DNA of 64,000 nt, from contig NC_053048.1 of assembly GCF_003473485.1 (NCBI RefSeq), forward strand, positions 26,281,255-26,345,254. Reading direction: 5' to 3'. The first letter of the stretch is position 1, and each line of letters starts with the position of its first letter. The DNA comes from Medicago truncatula (taxonomy: Eukaryota; Streptophyta; Magnoliopsida; Fabales; Fabaceae). Shown in pieces: positions 11,881 through 23,095 of the stretch. The position numbers and the translations under genes were made by a program. The notes under the pieces are model-generated. The model saw nothing but the letters and a program-made list of their open reading frames with translations. It made no database searches and was not told the origin of the DNA.

Positions 11881-12305
11881 GATATTTTGTTTTCAACATA
11901 AAAATCATTTTTCGAGAAAATGAATTTTTATATAGCCTACACATAGACATATCTAAAATAAAAAAAATAATTTTTTAAATTAGAGTATTAGTTATTTTTT
12001 ATACATATTATGAGCACTGATATATTGACAACAAAAAATCGACAGCTTACCCCTCATTGTAATTCTCCATGAAGCAATTTCAGGCTGGCACGCACCCAAT
12101 ATAATAATGTTCAAAGTTTATTTTGACCGACATTTAATGTCGTCTTTTATTTTTGACCAACATTCAAATTTTTTGAAGTTGCCTATTTTATTCTTTTTTA
12201 TTTTGACGAACATTCAATGTTTATTTTTTTTATTACGTCTTTAAAAATTTCCTACTAGGTCTACTTGATCGCCTTGATCTAGTCTTCTCGCCCCATCTTA
12301 TATTA

Positions 12306-12396
12306 ATGTTCCCTCTTGTCCATTTATCTATACTTTTATTCCACATTTTATGATAGAGGAAGAAGACATTGCTTGTCTGGTGTTGTTTCTCTCAAT
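12306..12396 (+). promoter_or_regulatory. Leader/promoter stub of dioxygenase gene 1
   Basis: Only 91 bp of unique sequence separates the end of the tandem duplication from the ATG. The last 25 bp (tggtgttgtttctctcaatATG) match the leader of the paralogue at 58.69 kb, so this is the native 5' leader. The paralogue has TATAAATA about 120 bp upstream of its ATG. The equivalent place here falls at the duplication seam, where cttatattaatg (12297-12308) is the only TATA-like candidate. The effect on expression is inference. Confidence 0.5.
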
Positions 12397-13788
12397 ATGG
12401 TGGTAAAAAACTCAAACCAAGTAGAAAAATCCACTAATTCCACTTATGATAGATACAATGAAGTGAAAGCTTTTGATGATTCAAAAGCTGGTGTGAGAGG
12501 TTTGGTGGAGTCCGGAGTGTCGAAGATCCCACAGATGTTCCATAATGAGATGTTGGACATTGCTACAAAGTCAATTTGTGACTCTAAGTTGAATATTCCC
12601 ATCATTGACCTCAAAGGTATAGACATCAATCCAACTCTGCGTGAAGAGGTAATTGGCAAAATTCGAAGTGCATGTCATGAGTGGGGATTTTTTCAGGTGA
12701 TTAATCATGAAATTCCCATCAATGTATTGGATGAGATGATTCATGGAATCCGTAACTTTCATGAACAAGATGTTAATGTTAGAAAAGAGTTTTATACGCG
12801 TGATTTAAGGGAAAAAGTTGTGTATTTCTCCAATACAACCTTATTTACTAGTCAAGCTGCTGATTGGAGAGATACAGTTGGATTCGTTGTTGCTCCTGAT
12901 CCATTCAAACCAGAAGAAATACCACCAATATGCAGGTAATGTACTAAGTCTTAATTATGATTCTAACCCTGCATTTCATAACAAACATTCATTCTAGTTC
13001 CAAAGGTTGATTTATTATGTACTCACTTCCATTTTTATCTTGATGTTTAAGGTTAATGCACACATATTAGAAAAAATAAATAAATTAAGACTCACTTTTG
13101 ACCTAATTATAAGACCCATTTCTTTATGAAAATACTCTTATTTATAATTGAGAAATGTAAATTTGTTTTGATTTTCATGATATCATTAATTTTAGGGGTG
13201 ATTAAGAAAAGTAACACACAATTATTACATATTTATTGCTATATCTACTATTTTAATATCCATGAATGAATTCTCTTAAAGAGTCTTATAATAAGGGTCA
13301 TATGCAGGAAACATATATTTAGACTAAATGAACTTTATTTTCGTAATATTTGTCATTAATTGCATTATACAGTTATGAGTATCTCACCCAATTGAAAGAT
13401 TAGTTGGGAAAAAAGTGATCAAACATTGGATTTATAAAATATCAAAAATTTTGAAATAAAAGTACTACCTCCGTCCCTAAATATAGGAGTCTTTTGCCAA
13501 AATTACGGAGATTAAGAAAGTTAGTTGTAGTATTAAATTTGTATATAATTACTATTGTTTTTACAATTTTATCCTTAAGAGAGAGAGAGTTAATTTATGT
13601 TTTCAACATAATATTTATTGTTGATTGAAGAAAAAGATGCAAAATAAATAAGGGTATGTTAGTAAAGAAATAATTAATGTACTTGGAAATACCAAAGGGG
13701 TCTTATAAAAAAGGACAAATTTTTTTCTCAAAAGGATCTTATAATTAGGGACGGAGGTAGTAAAACATACATGCATGCATATATACAT

Positions 13789-13838
<50 letters not shown>

Positions 13839-15275
13839 CACTATTATTACATTACATGACATAAGATCATGATATGATTCATTTATAATTTATATCATTT
13901 GAATTGATTTAACCATGGTTGAGTTGACTACATACTTGCAGAGATATTGTGATTGAATATTCACAGAAAATAAGTGATTTAGGTTTCAGAATCTTTGAGT
14001 TGTTGTCAGAGGCAGTAGGACTTGATCCTTCTTACTTAAAAGAGTTGAAGTGTGCTGAAGGAATCTATATTATGGGTCACTACTTTCCGCCATGCCCTGA
14101 ACCTGAATTAACTATGGGTGTTGGAAAACATACTGATGGTAACTTCATGACCTTACTTTTACAGGACCAAATTGGTGGTCTTGAAGTTCTTCATGAGAAT
14201 AGTTGGGTTAAGGTTCCTCCAACACACGGAGCTCTTGTTGTAAACGTAGGAGATCTACTTCAGGTAAATATTTAAATCCAAAGTATAAAGTAGTCTAAAC
14301 TTTTGTTTTAGGTTTATCAACAATTTTTTTAATATCAATGAAACTTTTATGATCTATTAAAAAAATGAAACATTATTCATGATTTGTTAGACTAATCTTG
14401 TAACTCGTTTTTATGTTTTTCTGTAACGAATAAAGTTTATCCTTTCTTGAACCAATACCAGATTTATTTATGTAAGACCCTTAATTTTATTAAGGCATCA
14501 TCAAACTTTCCTTTAATCAATGTTTTATTTTGATTAAAGCTCTTAAGTATATAAAAACTAAATTAGAAGTGGAGAAAGTATACCATGATGTGGAAAGGTT
14601 GACCTAAATGATCAAATATGTTAAATATTTTATAAGATTTACCACTATACTCAAATATTATATTTCCAAGCTATGACTTTGATTAGTTCAAATAATCTAA
14701 TTCCACCACTCTTTTCTAGCTTTGGTTATTAAAAAACCAATTGATTAGGGTTTTTTGTGTGGATAAGAGACAATAGCTTATTCCATATATGTTGTTGATG
14801 AATTGAGTGCAGGATTCTCAATATTAATCACATGTCATTTTTAAACATTATTTCATCATGTGTAATTGTGTATCAAAAAATTGTGCACTCTTAAAATGTG
14901 ATTATAGTGATTTGAAATTGTGGGCTAGAAATAATTTCTATAAACAAAGTCATTGACTGTTTCCTAGTTTAAAGTTTGTGTTAACAATTTTATCATTTTT
15001 GTATACTCTTGCAGCTTATCACAAATGACAAGTTTGTAAGTGTTCATCACCGAGTCTTATCACCAAACATAGGCCCAAGAATTTCTGTAGCAACATTCTT
15101 TCTGAGTTCTCGTGACCCAATTGAAGGTGCATCAAAAGTTTTTGGTCCTATTAAGGAGCTGATTTCAGAAGCAAACCCACCAATCTACAAAGACATTACA
15201 ATACAAGATTTCTTATCATATTTTCATGCAAAAGGCCTTGATGGGAGTTCTTCCTTAGAGCCTTTCAAGTTGTGA
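12397..15275 (+). CDS. 2-oxoglutarate/Fe(II) dioxygenase, ACC-oxidase-homologue (E8-like) type
   Basis: This is an intact three-exon gene: 12397-12935, 13942-14263 and 15015-15275, all with GT-AG introns and phases that join in frame to 373 codons. The protein has an N-terminal DIOX_N region (about residues 67-175, including [13 protein letters not shown]). The C-terminal 2OG-Fe(II) oxygenase jelly-roll carries H243-x-D245 and H299 for iron and R309-x-S311 for 2-oxoglutarate. Such soluble cytosolic enzymes hydroxylate or desaturate small metabolites. The E8/2A6-like clade is named after ACC oxidase but generally does not make ethylene, so the substrate is unknown. The ATG at 12397 is chosen over the upstream in-frame ATG at 12316 because MVVKN is shared with the paralogue at 58.69 kb. 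Intron 1 is enlarged by a Stowaway MITE and a TA repeat. No disabling change is seen. Confidence 0.9.
13465..13760. mobile_element. Stowaway-type (Tc1/mariner) MITE in intron 1
   Basis: This 296-bp element has inverted ends CTACCTCCGTCCCTAA and TTAGGGACGGAGGTAG, flanked by the TA dinucleotide on both sides (13463-13464, 13761-13762). This is the hallmark of Stowaway MITEs. It sits in intron 1 of dioxygenase gene 1 and explains part of that intron's 1006 bp against 107 bp in the paralogue. A decayed relative is at about 49088-49290. Confidence 0.9.
13797..13836. repeat. (TA)n microsatellite
   Basis: This is an uninterrupted TA repeat of about 40 bp in intron 1 of dioxygenase gene 1, preceded by degenerate CATA units. 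It is likely length-polymorphic. Confidence 0.95.
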
Positions 15276-15480
15276 ATTCAACATATGAATGCGCTTTTGA
15301 TACTCGTGGAACTTTCTATAGTCTATTTTAAATAAGAAGTCATGTCTTCAACAATAAGTATGTTCTGTATGTATCAAGTTTCTGAGATTGAAATAAATGA
15401 ATTATCTATGATTGTTGGCATTATATTTTCTTAAATAAAGTGAATGAACTACAAACTTTAAACCAATAACTTCTAAATAA
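15276..15480 (+). terminator. 3' UTR and polyadenylation region of dioxygenase gene 1
   Basis: AATAAA occurs about 115 bp after the stop (near 15391, in gaaataaatgaattatct). The same aataaatgaattatctat block follows the paralogue's stop at about 60794. This conserved downstream block is the best candidate for the poly(A) signal. A second AATAAA is near 15434. Confidence 0.55.
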
Positions 15481-15837
15481 AAGGAAGTGTCGATATAGTT
15501 TTACATATATGACAAGGTAAGATAATGGGTATCCCTAATTTTCTCATAGGAATGATTTTATATAGAAATTAGGAACCTCCTTGTGATAAAATATGGGACT
15601 GGATGGAGACAGATCGGGAGAAGTTGTTGATTGTAAATGAGAAATAAAATATAATGTTGGTTTCCATTCCAGGGTGCTAGTACAATATTGATTGTCTAGT
15701 ATTGTTCAATTCCCCTTAGAAATACTCTGTTTAAAATTAAAACTTAAGGATGATAAGAAATATTAGACAACTAATTCACTTTATTTAACTATATGGAAGT
15801 CTTGCTCGTATTGGTAAAGTGAGGGGACAAACCTATG

Positions 15838-15922
15838 CAACTAATTCACTTTAATTGTGCACTCTTAAAATGTGATTATAGTGATAAGAAATATTAGACA
15901 ACTAATTCACTTTATTTAACTA
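15838..15922. repeat. Mosaic filler made of three nearby templates
   Basis: The stretch is a patchwork of local copies. It begins with caactaattcacttta, also at about 15768. Next is 33 bp ending gtgattatagtgat, identical to about 14879-14911. The last part is 41 bp starting gataagaaatattag, identical to about 15751-15791. This looks like a templated insertion left by repair of a double-strand break. Confidence 0.6.
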
Positions 15923-18085
15923 ATAATAAAATTACAACTTGATCCTTATTTTTCATTCCCAGCGTGCACCATTACCTCTCTTTTTTTCCCCTTCATTTCT
16001 TCTTGTTCCAACCTGCTCCAATAAGCTAACTTATATTTCTTCATCTTCATATTTGATACTTCTACTAATATTTGAACCAAGATTTCTATTGTTATTTCTT
16101 GTTATTTATGAACCCATATTTCTTCTTCTTTTTCCAAATTAATTGTGACGTTTCTTCTTTTTTTCCCATCTTATTCATGTTTGATGCTTTTCTTCTAATT
16201 TATGAACCCTCTATTATGGGTGGTTAGTGCTAGCTTTACCAATAAAATTTTGCTTGTAGTGGATTTCAATTAGCTTGTAACAGACATGGAACAGATATCA
16301 GTGTGATATTGCTCATGTTGTTACTGTTTTTGAGTAGCTTTGTATACAAAGGATTCACGTCAGTGAAGACTATTGATTTTTTTTTAATGAAATTGCATGT
16401 GTTACTGCTACTCACAAATGATGCTAAAATAACAACATATTGATTGGATTGAGTAGAGAATTCAACTTCTTTTTAATATAAGGGTAAAATTGAAATAAAA
16501 AAGTTATAACTCGTTCCGTTAACTTTCCAAACAATGGAATGGAAAACTAGTTCCGTTCCATCATAAAGTATCCAAACAATGGAATGGAATCTTTATTCCA
16601 TTCCATTCCGTTCCGTTCCGTTTCGTTCCGTTGATTTTCACTTATCCAAACAGAGCCTAAGTTTTTTTCTAGGTTCATGGAAGATGGATTAAGATGATGA
16701 AGAAGATGGACACAAGTGAGAAAAATATTAGGTGTCATAGGCACACAGTAAAATACAATAGACTCTACATGATCCAACAATCCTCTTTTAAACAAAAAAT
16801 CAAAGGGTTACAATTAAATTTTTTACTAAGGTCCATGGTGGATCACCTTGAAATATGGTTCACCTTAGAGATTTGCTGTTAAAAATTAACAGAAAGGATC
16901 ACCTGGGTAAACGGAGGTATATTTATGGGACCAAATTGAGACACTTTATAGTTAAGGGACCAAAATGAAATCCAAAAATAAGTTAAGGGACCAAAGCATA
17001 AGCATGTATTAAGTCTTTCATCAATTGTAAGACAACATAAACTATTAAAATGATGAGATGAATTTTGGTAACCTTGACAAATTAGAAGTAATCATAGTTG
17101 GACTAATAATGGTCAAAATAAAGCAACGTGTAACACCTCAATTTTTAATAGTGCAACTGATTTTTTTCTCTTCAAAACATTACACCATAGGCGGGAATAT
17201 TCGATGTCGTCCTTTAAAAAAAAAATAGAGTAAATGGTTTCCAAAGCAAAACTTGAATTTGAAAAATTGAAATGATCTGAAATAAACATTAACGTGATAT
17301 AACTGGAAATATAAAGATGTCATGCATATGCATCAAAGTAATGTAAATGTCCAAAAGCTCAAATATAAAACAACCTTGTCAAATGAAATACTCGTTATAT
17401 AAAATTAGGAATGTCTGCCTCACCCAACATTGAACATTGTTAACTGGTGTGGTGGTAATATTGCTTGATTGATACCTGGGGATGGGGTGTCAGGGGTTCG
17501 AACACACGACCTTTTACACATTGAAGAATCGCATAACCACTGCAACAACACGCATTTGTTGAAATATTAAGCATAATATGAAATTTATATAAAAACTTGA
17601 GGGGGCAGTGGCACTTCCAAAGAGATCCGCCCCTATTTAGGTATCAAACAATTGTGTCTTGAAGTGTAGAACCTTTTTATAGTTGAAATCACAAAATGAT
17701 TGTGAGAACTTCACGGTCGATAACACCTCTACCCAGTCCATGCGAAAAGAATCCTCCATCAACAGTGCTAGATACGAATGAACGAAATCCGAGAGATCAA
17801 AAACACATGATTTCTAATGGCGCATAGGGTTTTGAAACAATGATTTTGTGTTTTTGTGTGTCTATGAAACATATCAGCCCAATGGTTTTATTTATAGACC
17901 CACTAGAACTAAATCCAACAAAAAAATACACCTAAGGCACAAAAATATAGTATGACTATCATTCTTCTGCTGCGCAAGAGGCTTTGTCAGTGGGTCAGCG
18001 ACATTGTCACGTGTTGGTAATCTACATATCTTCACTTCCCATGTATCTATCAACTCTTGAATGTTGTGATAGAAACTAAGTATTT
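15923..18085. other. Gene-free stretch
   Basis: No gene is recognised. At 16505-16650 there is a low-complexity inverted zone of ggaatggaa / ttccattcc / ccgttccgtt units, probably an old MITE. At about 16915-17010 there are short gggaccaaa repeats. At 17425-17560 a B-box-like stretch (ggggttcgaacacacgacc) may be a SINE remnant. Open frames here are short and unlike known proteins. Confidence 0.45.
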
Positions 18086-18089
18086 GTTT

Positions 18090-18290
18090 GAATCATTGGT
18101 TAGATCTAGGCTCCTTTCTCATAAACAGTCTGCATGATCTTGATACAAAGGGCATCCCCTTTGATGATCTGCAGTAATGCTTTTGCCCCCCAGTGCCTCT
18201 GCAAATGATTTCTTTGGTGCTGTAACCTGCTGTTGCACTGGAACAGGTTCGCTTCTGTCTGCAACACATGGCCAAGGGAAAACAAAAGTC
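18090..18290 (-). pseudogene. LINE ORF1 fragment (start of DUF4283 region)
   Basis: On the minus strand, one frame reads APKKSFAEALGG and a shifted frame reads IKGDALCIKIMQTVYEKGA. This is the same segment as LPKPSVKGEVLCIKIS at 2.76 kb, so the piece is a second ORF1 fragment of the same LINE family. A frameshift lies between the two blocks. Nothing beyond this segment is preserved. Confidence 0.55.
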
Positions 18291-18479
18291 AAGGCTGCAG
18301 CCGAGAAAAAACCCAAATTGGTGTGCCAAATCTGATCTGCGAGGGAAACACGACAAAAACCAGAGAATTTTGAGCCAGTTCCATTTGTGAGGTATAGTTT
18401 TGCATAGGTTACATCACCAATCATTTGATTGATGGTATTGGTAGTAGTTGTATTAGAAGTGAGACTCCTACTATTGCAA

Positions 18480-19690
18480 CTCTTCCTGGATAGCTCTGTG
18501 GACCAGAAGTTGGCATGGTCCTGAAATAAAAAATATAACTCATGACTTTAGGAGAGGGGTCTCCACATTGATAATAGTATAGTGTGCTTGGTTCCAATCT
18601 TACATATACAGTGAAGACTAGTTTAAAAAACTAAAACATGAAACTTTCATACAATGACAACCAGCCTTATTATGGTGGAATTAGTTACATGGAGGCTCTA
18701 CTAACATCTAAGTTACCTCATAAAATAAAATAAACTGCAAATCAGCAATACCAATGCATGATAAGTGTACAAAAGGTTAATTAAAAGTGTTGACAGCAGT
18801 CGGGCATTGGAAGACCATACACCAGTGTTGAAGAGTAATGACTAAACTTATTTGGTAACATATTAAACAAACTACATAGATAATAAAATTATAACGATTT
18901 TCTCTAACAAACAATTTGATATTCCTCTAATATTATTATACAACAAAGCAAAATGAATAATACCGTTCCATAAAAACTATACAGAGTATGAACTTGGGAC
19001 ATGACACATATACAGTTACTATTTTCCTTATGATGATTCGACGTCATGTCTCTATGACTAGAACAATGTGACTCAACTGGTGGCCACATCAATTCTAAGC
19101 AATGTCAAGCGAAGGTAATCTCTACGGTGAATTAAAAACCATATAACTGTTACTGAAAATTAGCCAATTCATAAATATTCGAGTTTGGATCTTGCTCAAA
19201 ACTGGAGATACCTGTAATGAATTGAGACCCAAACGGAGTCAAGAGACAGCGAAATCTGCTCCAGCTGGAAGCCGGTGACCTGCCACAAAAGCTGCTAACC
19301 CCTGGTGATTGAGGCGGTCTCATGTTAGCACCCTGCTGAGAAGGAAGATAATGCTGGTTCCCAACTGTCCTCTATAAGGGAAAACTTGAGTCGATGTTGG
19401 TTCAGCAGTCACACCAGTCTTCCCAACCGATAAGCATGCATCCATACCTGTAATCCATGCCAAGAACAATAAGCATTACACTAGATCGAGTTTCTAAGCA
19501 AACAAGCACGAAATCACAATAATGACATCAATTATGGAAGAGAAAGAAAGGTACCTGAGCTGAGCAAGAACGTTTGGATGGATCCTTGAAAGAAATTGAC
19601 ACCACTGATTCTACCATCTCCATGTAAATCTGCTCTTCTGAAGATCGCGTGCCACGGAACCAACTCGAAGCAGTTAGGGATTTAGATTGT
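18480..19690 (-). pseudogene. Decayed fragment of an EH-domain (EPS15-like) gene
   Basis: A minus-strand exon at 19675-19555 encodes IFRRADLHGDGRISG followed by VNFFQGS and ends at a GT donor. This matches the EF-hand-bearing EH domain start of plant EPS15/Pan1-like endocytic proteins (family pattern FRRADLDGDGRISG...FFQGS). A few residues of the helix after the loop are missing, and the frame before the motif looks shifted. A second block at about 19448-19200 (AEPTSTQVFPYRGQLG, then QSPGVSSFCGRSPASS in other frames) and a third at about 18530-18440 are proline- or serine-rich like the linker of these proteins, each next to splice-like borders. No ATG-led frame survives. An upstream CT-rich leader may remain at 19690-19760. 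The EH call rests mainly on one exon. Confidence 0.5.
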
Positions 19691-19699
19691 GGAAGAAGA

Positions 19700-20240
19700 A
19701 GAGAGGGGAATGATAATTATTGAATTTAAGGGATTTGAAATAGTGATTTATAGTTTTCGATTTTTACGAAGGACCTTCGAGAATGTGTCAGTTGTTACTC
19801 AAAACGAAGAATGAATTAGATTCATAAAAACAAGTTTTCAGTTCCTATTTTACGGTTGCGTTGGAAGAGAGAGAGTAATTAATACTTTTTTTTTTTTTTT
19901 TTTTTGAATAAGAGAGTAATTAATACTAACTAGTCTATTAATACTATAATATAATATAATCCTATTTTCTTTCAATTTTTTACCTGCATATTACGCATTG
20001 TTCAGTTTATTAAAGGTTCTTTAAGCTAAAGACTCAAATGACCTTGAGGTTATATTTCAAAACTCAAATTTAGATTCTGCAACTATTTAAGAGCCAGGAA
20101 TGTCTTTGCTTGATTATGAATATGATATATCAAGTGCAAATCAAAGTTCTATTCCAAGTGTAATTATAATGTTAAGTTGTTAACAATACAACATTGAACA
20201 TCCCAGTATATGGCAAATGAGCATTATTCATAGCATTAGA
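19700..20240. other. AT-rich stretch, no gene
   Basis: It contains a T tract at about 19887-19905 and low-complexity ATAAT repeats near 19950. No coding or structural signal is seen. Confidence 0.5.
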
Positions 20241-20242
20241 AC

Positions 20243-20770
20243 CTAAAATGATATAACAAAATTTAATTGAAGAATATGAGAAGCAATATCCGTAGGAGAC
20301 GTAAGAGTGCTATTACCATCACGTAAAGAAAGGATCTGCTTGGAAGAAGATTTAATCGAAGCCACGCGATGAATGTAAGAAGTATTTCTATCACCATGAA
20401 TAAAATTCTGAGTTCTAGCCTTTTGACACCAAAATTGATCTTGGATATATAAAGCATCAGAAATGCCTGCCATATCAATCAGAAGCTGTATACAGTTAAC
20501 CTCATCAATAGCAAGACGAACCTGCATCATAACATCACCAAAAACTGACCTGTTCCAATCTTTGAAAGCATGTTTTAGCCGCTTCAAATTCTTATGAAGG
20601 CCAGCCATGCCACAATCAGAAACAGGTTGTCGCCAAACTTCTGTCACCAAACGACGACAGTCGTCATGAGTTGTCCATGATTTATAAAACTTAAAAGGAG
20701 TGACATGAGGAACCGAAGCAAATTCCTGAGTAATAAGCAAAGGATGATGATCAGAGTCGTCATGGGAAAC
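20243..20770 (-). pseudogene. LINE ORF2 fragment (endonuclease-RT linker)
   Basis: The minus strand encodes DSDHHPLLITQEF at about 20758, resembling the SDH end of the LINE endonuclease domain. It continues into FKFYKSWTTHDDC, LKRLKHAFKDWNRSVFG and FWCQKARTQNFIHGDRNTSY, the well-conserved linker between endonuclease and reverse transcriptase in plant L1-type LINEs. It breaks off at 20243 before the RT core. It is 5'- and 3'-truncated, with no tail or target duplication visible. Confidence 0.8.
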
Positions 20771-21190
20771 TTAAAATGTTTGCCTTGACCGGCTTGGGTA
20801 AGCATTTAAGCACTCGACCATCAGTATTTATAGCACTGATAATGCAAAATCAGTATATCAACTTGATACTTACTGCAAATATGTAAAATTGAACATGCAA
20901 TAAACGGTTATGTTTATTATTGTTCTTTCCCACTTCACGATTTTTGTTTATCTAAACAAACGGATTTCAGCCTTAACAAAGTAATTTGGATTTAGTGGTT
21001 GTTGATCTTCTTGAAAGAAGGCTAAAACAATCCTAAGCTCATATTAGAAGAACAGAATCTTCTATACTCATTAACAGATCAGTATAATTAGCTAGGATAG
21101 TTACTTAATTATAGCAAACAAATAAGGATGCAACTCCTAAGCAGAAACCCAATAAGCAACCATAAGCTGGTAGTCATTTCCCTCCACTTC
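20771..21190. other. Gene-free stretch
   Basis: It includes the 3' flank of the dioxygenase pseudogene. No other structure is recognised. Confidence 0.4.
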
Positions 21191-21196
21191 TTTCTT

Positions 21197-22486
21197 TCAT
21201 TTCACTACCTTGAAATGCTCCAAGGTAGAGTTTCCGTCAAGTCCCTTTTTAAAATGATGCTCTATCAACTCTTTTATGGTTGTGTCCCTATAATGCGCCG
21301 GATTTGTATCTGATAACAGCTCCTTAATAGGGCCATAGGACTTCGCTGAATCTTCAGTTGTGTCACCGGAGTGTACAAAGAAGCTAGCCACCGAAATTCT
21401 TGGCCCTTTCTTACTTGCTAAAACTCGGTGAAAGACGCTAACAAAGGCATCGTTGGAAATGAGCTGCAACAATATGAATAAAATAAGAATAAAATAGAGA
21501 TCACACCAGAACATAATAAATAAATAAATAAATAAATAAGGAATCCTTTGACAATACAACTACTTTAATTAATCTTTGTTCATGCTTCTACTGAAAAATA
21601 ATAAAGAAGGATGCATTTTGTTTGAATATCGACACTTACCTGTAAGAGATCCCCAATGTTGACAACTAAAGCTCGATGCTGAGGAGGAACATCGAACCAC
21701 TCATCCTTGTGAAGTACTTGCAGACCACTGAGGTTGTCTTGCAGAAGTACTGTGATGAATGAGGGATCGGTGTGCTTGGTCGCGCCCAATGTCAACTCCG
21801 GCTCAGGACAGGGCGGATAAAAGTTACCCTGCACAAAAACTCCTTCAGAACAGCCGAGTTTTAGGAGGTGTGATGGGTCCAAGCCAAGGGCCTCTGACAA
21901 TAATTTAAACAATGTCGACCCCAGTACCGTTATCTTCCGGTAATACTCCGTCATCAAATGTCTACATATAAACAAATAAATCATCAAAAAATTTGAAATT
22001 ATCATGTACTTTATAATCAATGATTTTAAAATAAATGCATTACCTAAAAATTTCAGGTAATTCTTCTGGCTTGGGAGGATCAGGAGCCATGGCAAACCCA
22101 ATAGTGTCTCTCCAGTTGGCAAACTTGTCAGTGGCTAAGTTGGTGTTGGAGTGATAATAAAACTTTTGATTGTCGCGGTTGTAAAACTTTCTCCGCACTT
22201 TGACATCTTGTTGGTTGAAGCAACGAACTCCATCAATAATTTTTTCTAGAAGGTCAGCTGGAATCCCATGCTTTGCATGCTTTCTGCATCTGGTTAATCA
22301 CCTCAGTATGCACTCCTTTTAGGTCGATGGTGGTAATGCTGAAATTGCAGCCAGAAGTTGGATATTGATCAGGGGTGTCACAGTAGAACATCCTTGGAAT
22401 CCTTCTGACACCCGCCTCTACAAGACCTTGAACGCCTGCTTTCGATTGCTCAAATTCATCGACTTCAGCTTGCCTATCATAACTCT
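21197..22486 (-). pseudogene. 2-oxoglutarate/Fe(II) dioxygenase (E8-like), frameshifted
   Basis: Exon 3 is 21463-21197, exon 2 is 21961-21640 (322 bp, the same length as in both intact paralogues) and exon 1 is about 22486-22044. Exons 2 and 3 look intact, with KHTDPSF, SVFHRVL and PRISVAS carrying the iron and 2OG ligands. Exon 1 is broken: after MQKACKAW the frame runs into a stop because about 26 bp that encode the conserved GFFQVINH block are missing, after which IPADLLEKII resumes in another frame. There is also no ATG. The exon begins at a possible acceptor (tttacag) before SYDRQAEVDEF, with a stop just upstream, so an upstream exon may be lost. It is more diverged from the intact pair than they are from each other. 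It cannot make a full enzyme. Confidence 0.85.
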
Positions 22487-22550
22487 GTAAAATTTAACAT
22501 ATAAGACAATTAGATATAAATCAACTGTCTTAACGCTTCCACTATGCTTT

Positions 22551-22885
22551 CTTTCTGAGAAATCTAATTCACAAGAAAAATCTCACTAACTAACTAATTA
22601 ATCGTTTCTAGTCAAGCAAACACAAAATAGACCTTGAATCAAAAGCTAAAAAAACACATCGGTTAAATCAATAATCAATTAGAAATCTAAACACTTGTAC
22701 TCTGCTTAGATTCTGAGAAATCCAATTCCCACACAAAATCTCACAAACTAGCTAATTAATCATTTCTCAACAAGCTAAAACAACATATCAGTTAAATCAA
22801 TAATCAATTACAAATCTAAAAACTTCAACTCTGCTTAGTTTCTGACAAATCAATTCACAAAAAATCTCACAAACTAGCTAAAACA
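22551..22885. repeat. Short tandem repeat array (about 130-158 bp units)
   Basis: Two and a fraction copies of an AT-rich unit start ttctgaga/caaat, at about 22553, 22711 and 22840. Shared motifs are aatctcacaaactagctaattaatc and ggttaaatcaataatcaatta. The units differ by indels. It lies just upstream of the dioxygenase pseudogene on the minus strand and may have disrupted its 5' end. Confidence 0.7.
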
Positions 22886-22888
22886 CAA

Positions 22889-22889
<1 letters not shown>

Positions 22890-22969
<80 letters not shown>
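22890..22969. repeat. (AT)n microsatellite, about 80 bp
   Basis: This is a perfect AT repeat, prone to polymorphism and to assembly length error. Confidence 0.95.
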
Positions 22970-22971
<2 letters not shown>

Positions 22972-23095
22972 AGGCAGATGCGCGTACAAGGAAAAGCTAG
23001 GAGCATGTAAACTAATTACAAGTTATTACAAACAAATGATACACATAATGATAGGATAATTTTAGAGTAATTGAGTGATATGCTCACCATCTATA

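Larger units (their letters stand above)
7996..12305. repeat. Tandem duplication, unit B (about 4.3 kb)
   Basis: This is the right copy of the tandem duplication. It holds a LINE ORF1 tail (7996-8290), a MITE (8935-9112), an AT-rich spacer, a solo LTR (10151-11450), a TRIM (11520-11880) and a terminal LINE-like piece. Unit A's right end and unit B's right end share ccccatcttatattaatgtt. After this, A runs into the start of B, while B runs into the leader of dioxygenase gene 1. The octamer TAATGTTC occurs at the left breakpoint (about 3699) and the right breakpoint (about 12304), which suggests a microhomology-mediated event. No gene is contained. Confidence 0.9.

Noticed and set aside
12316-12396. 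Upstream in-frame ATG as start of dioxygenase gene 1
   Set aside because: The 27 extra residues are not shared with the paralogue, whose homology begins at MVVKN; the segment looks like leader.
17425-17560. tRNA gene or SINE
   Set aside because: Only a B-box-like motif is present; no A-box at the proper distance, no cloverleaf and no defined ends.
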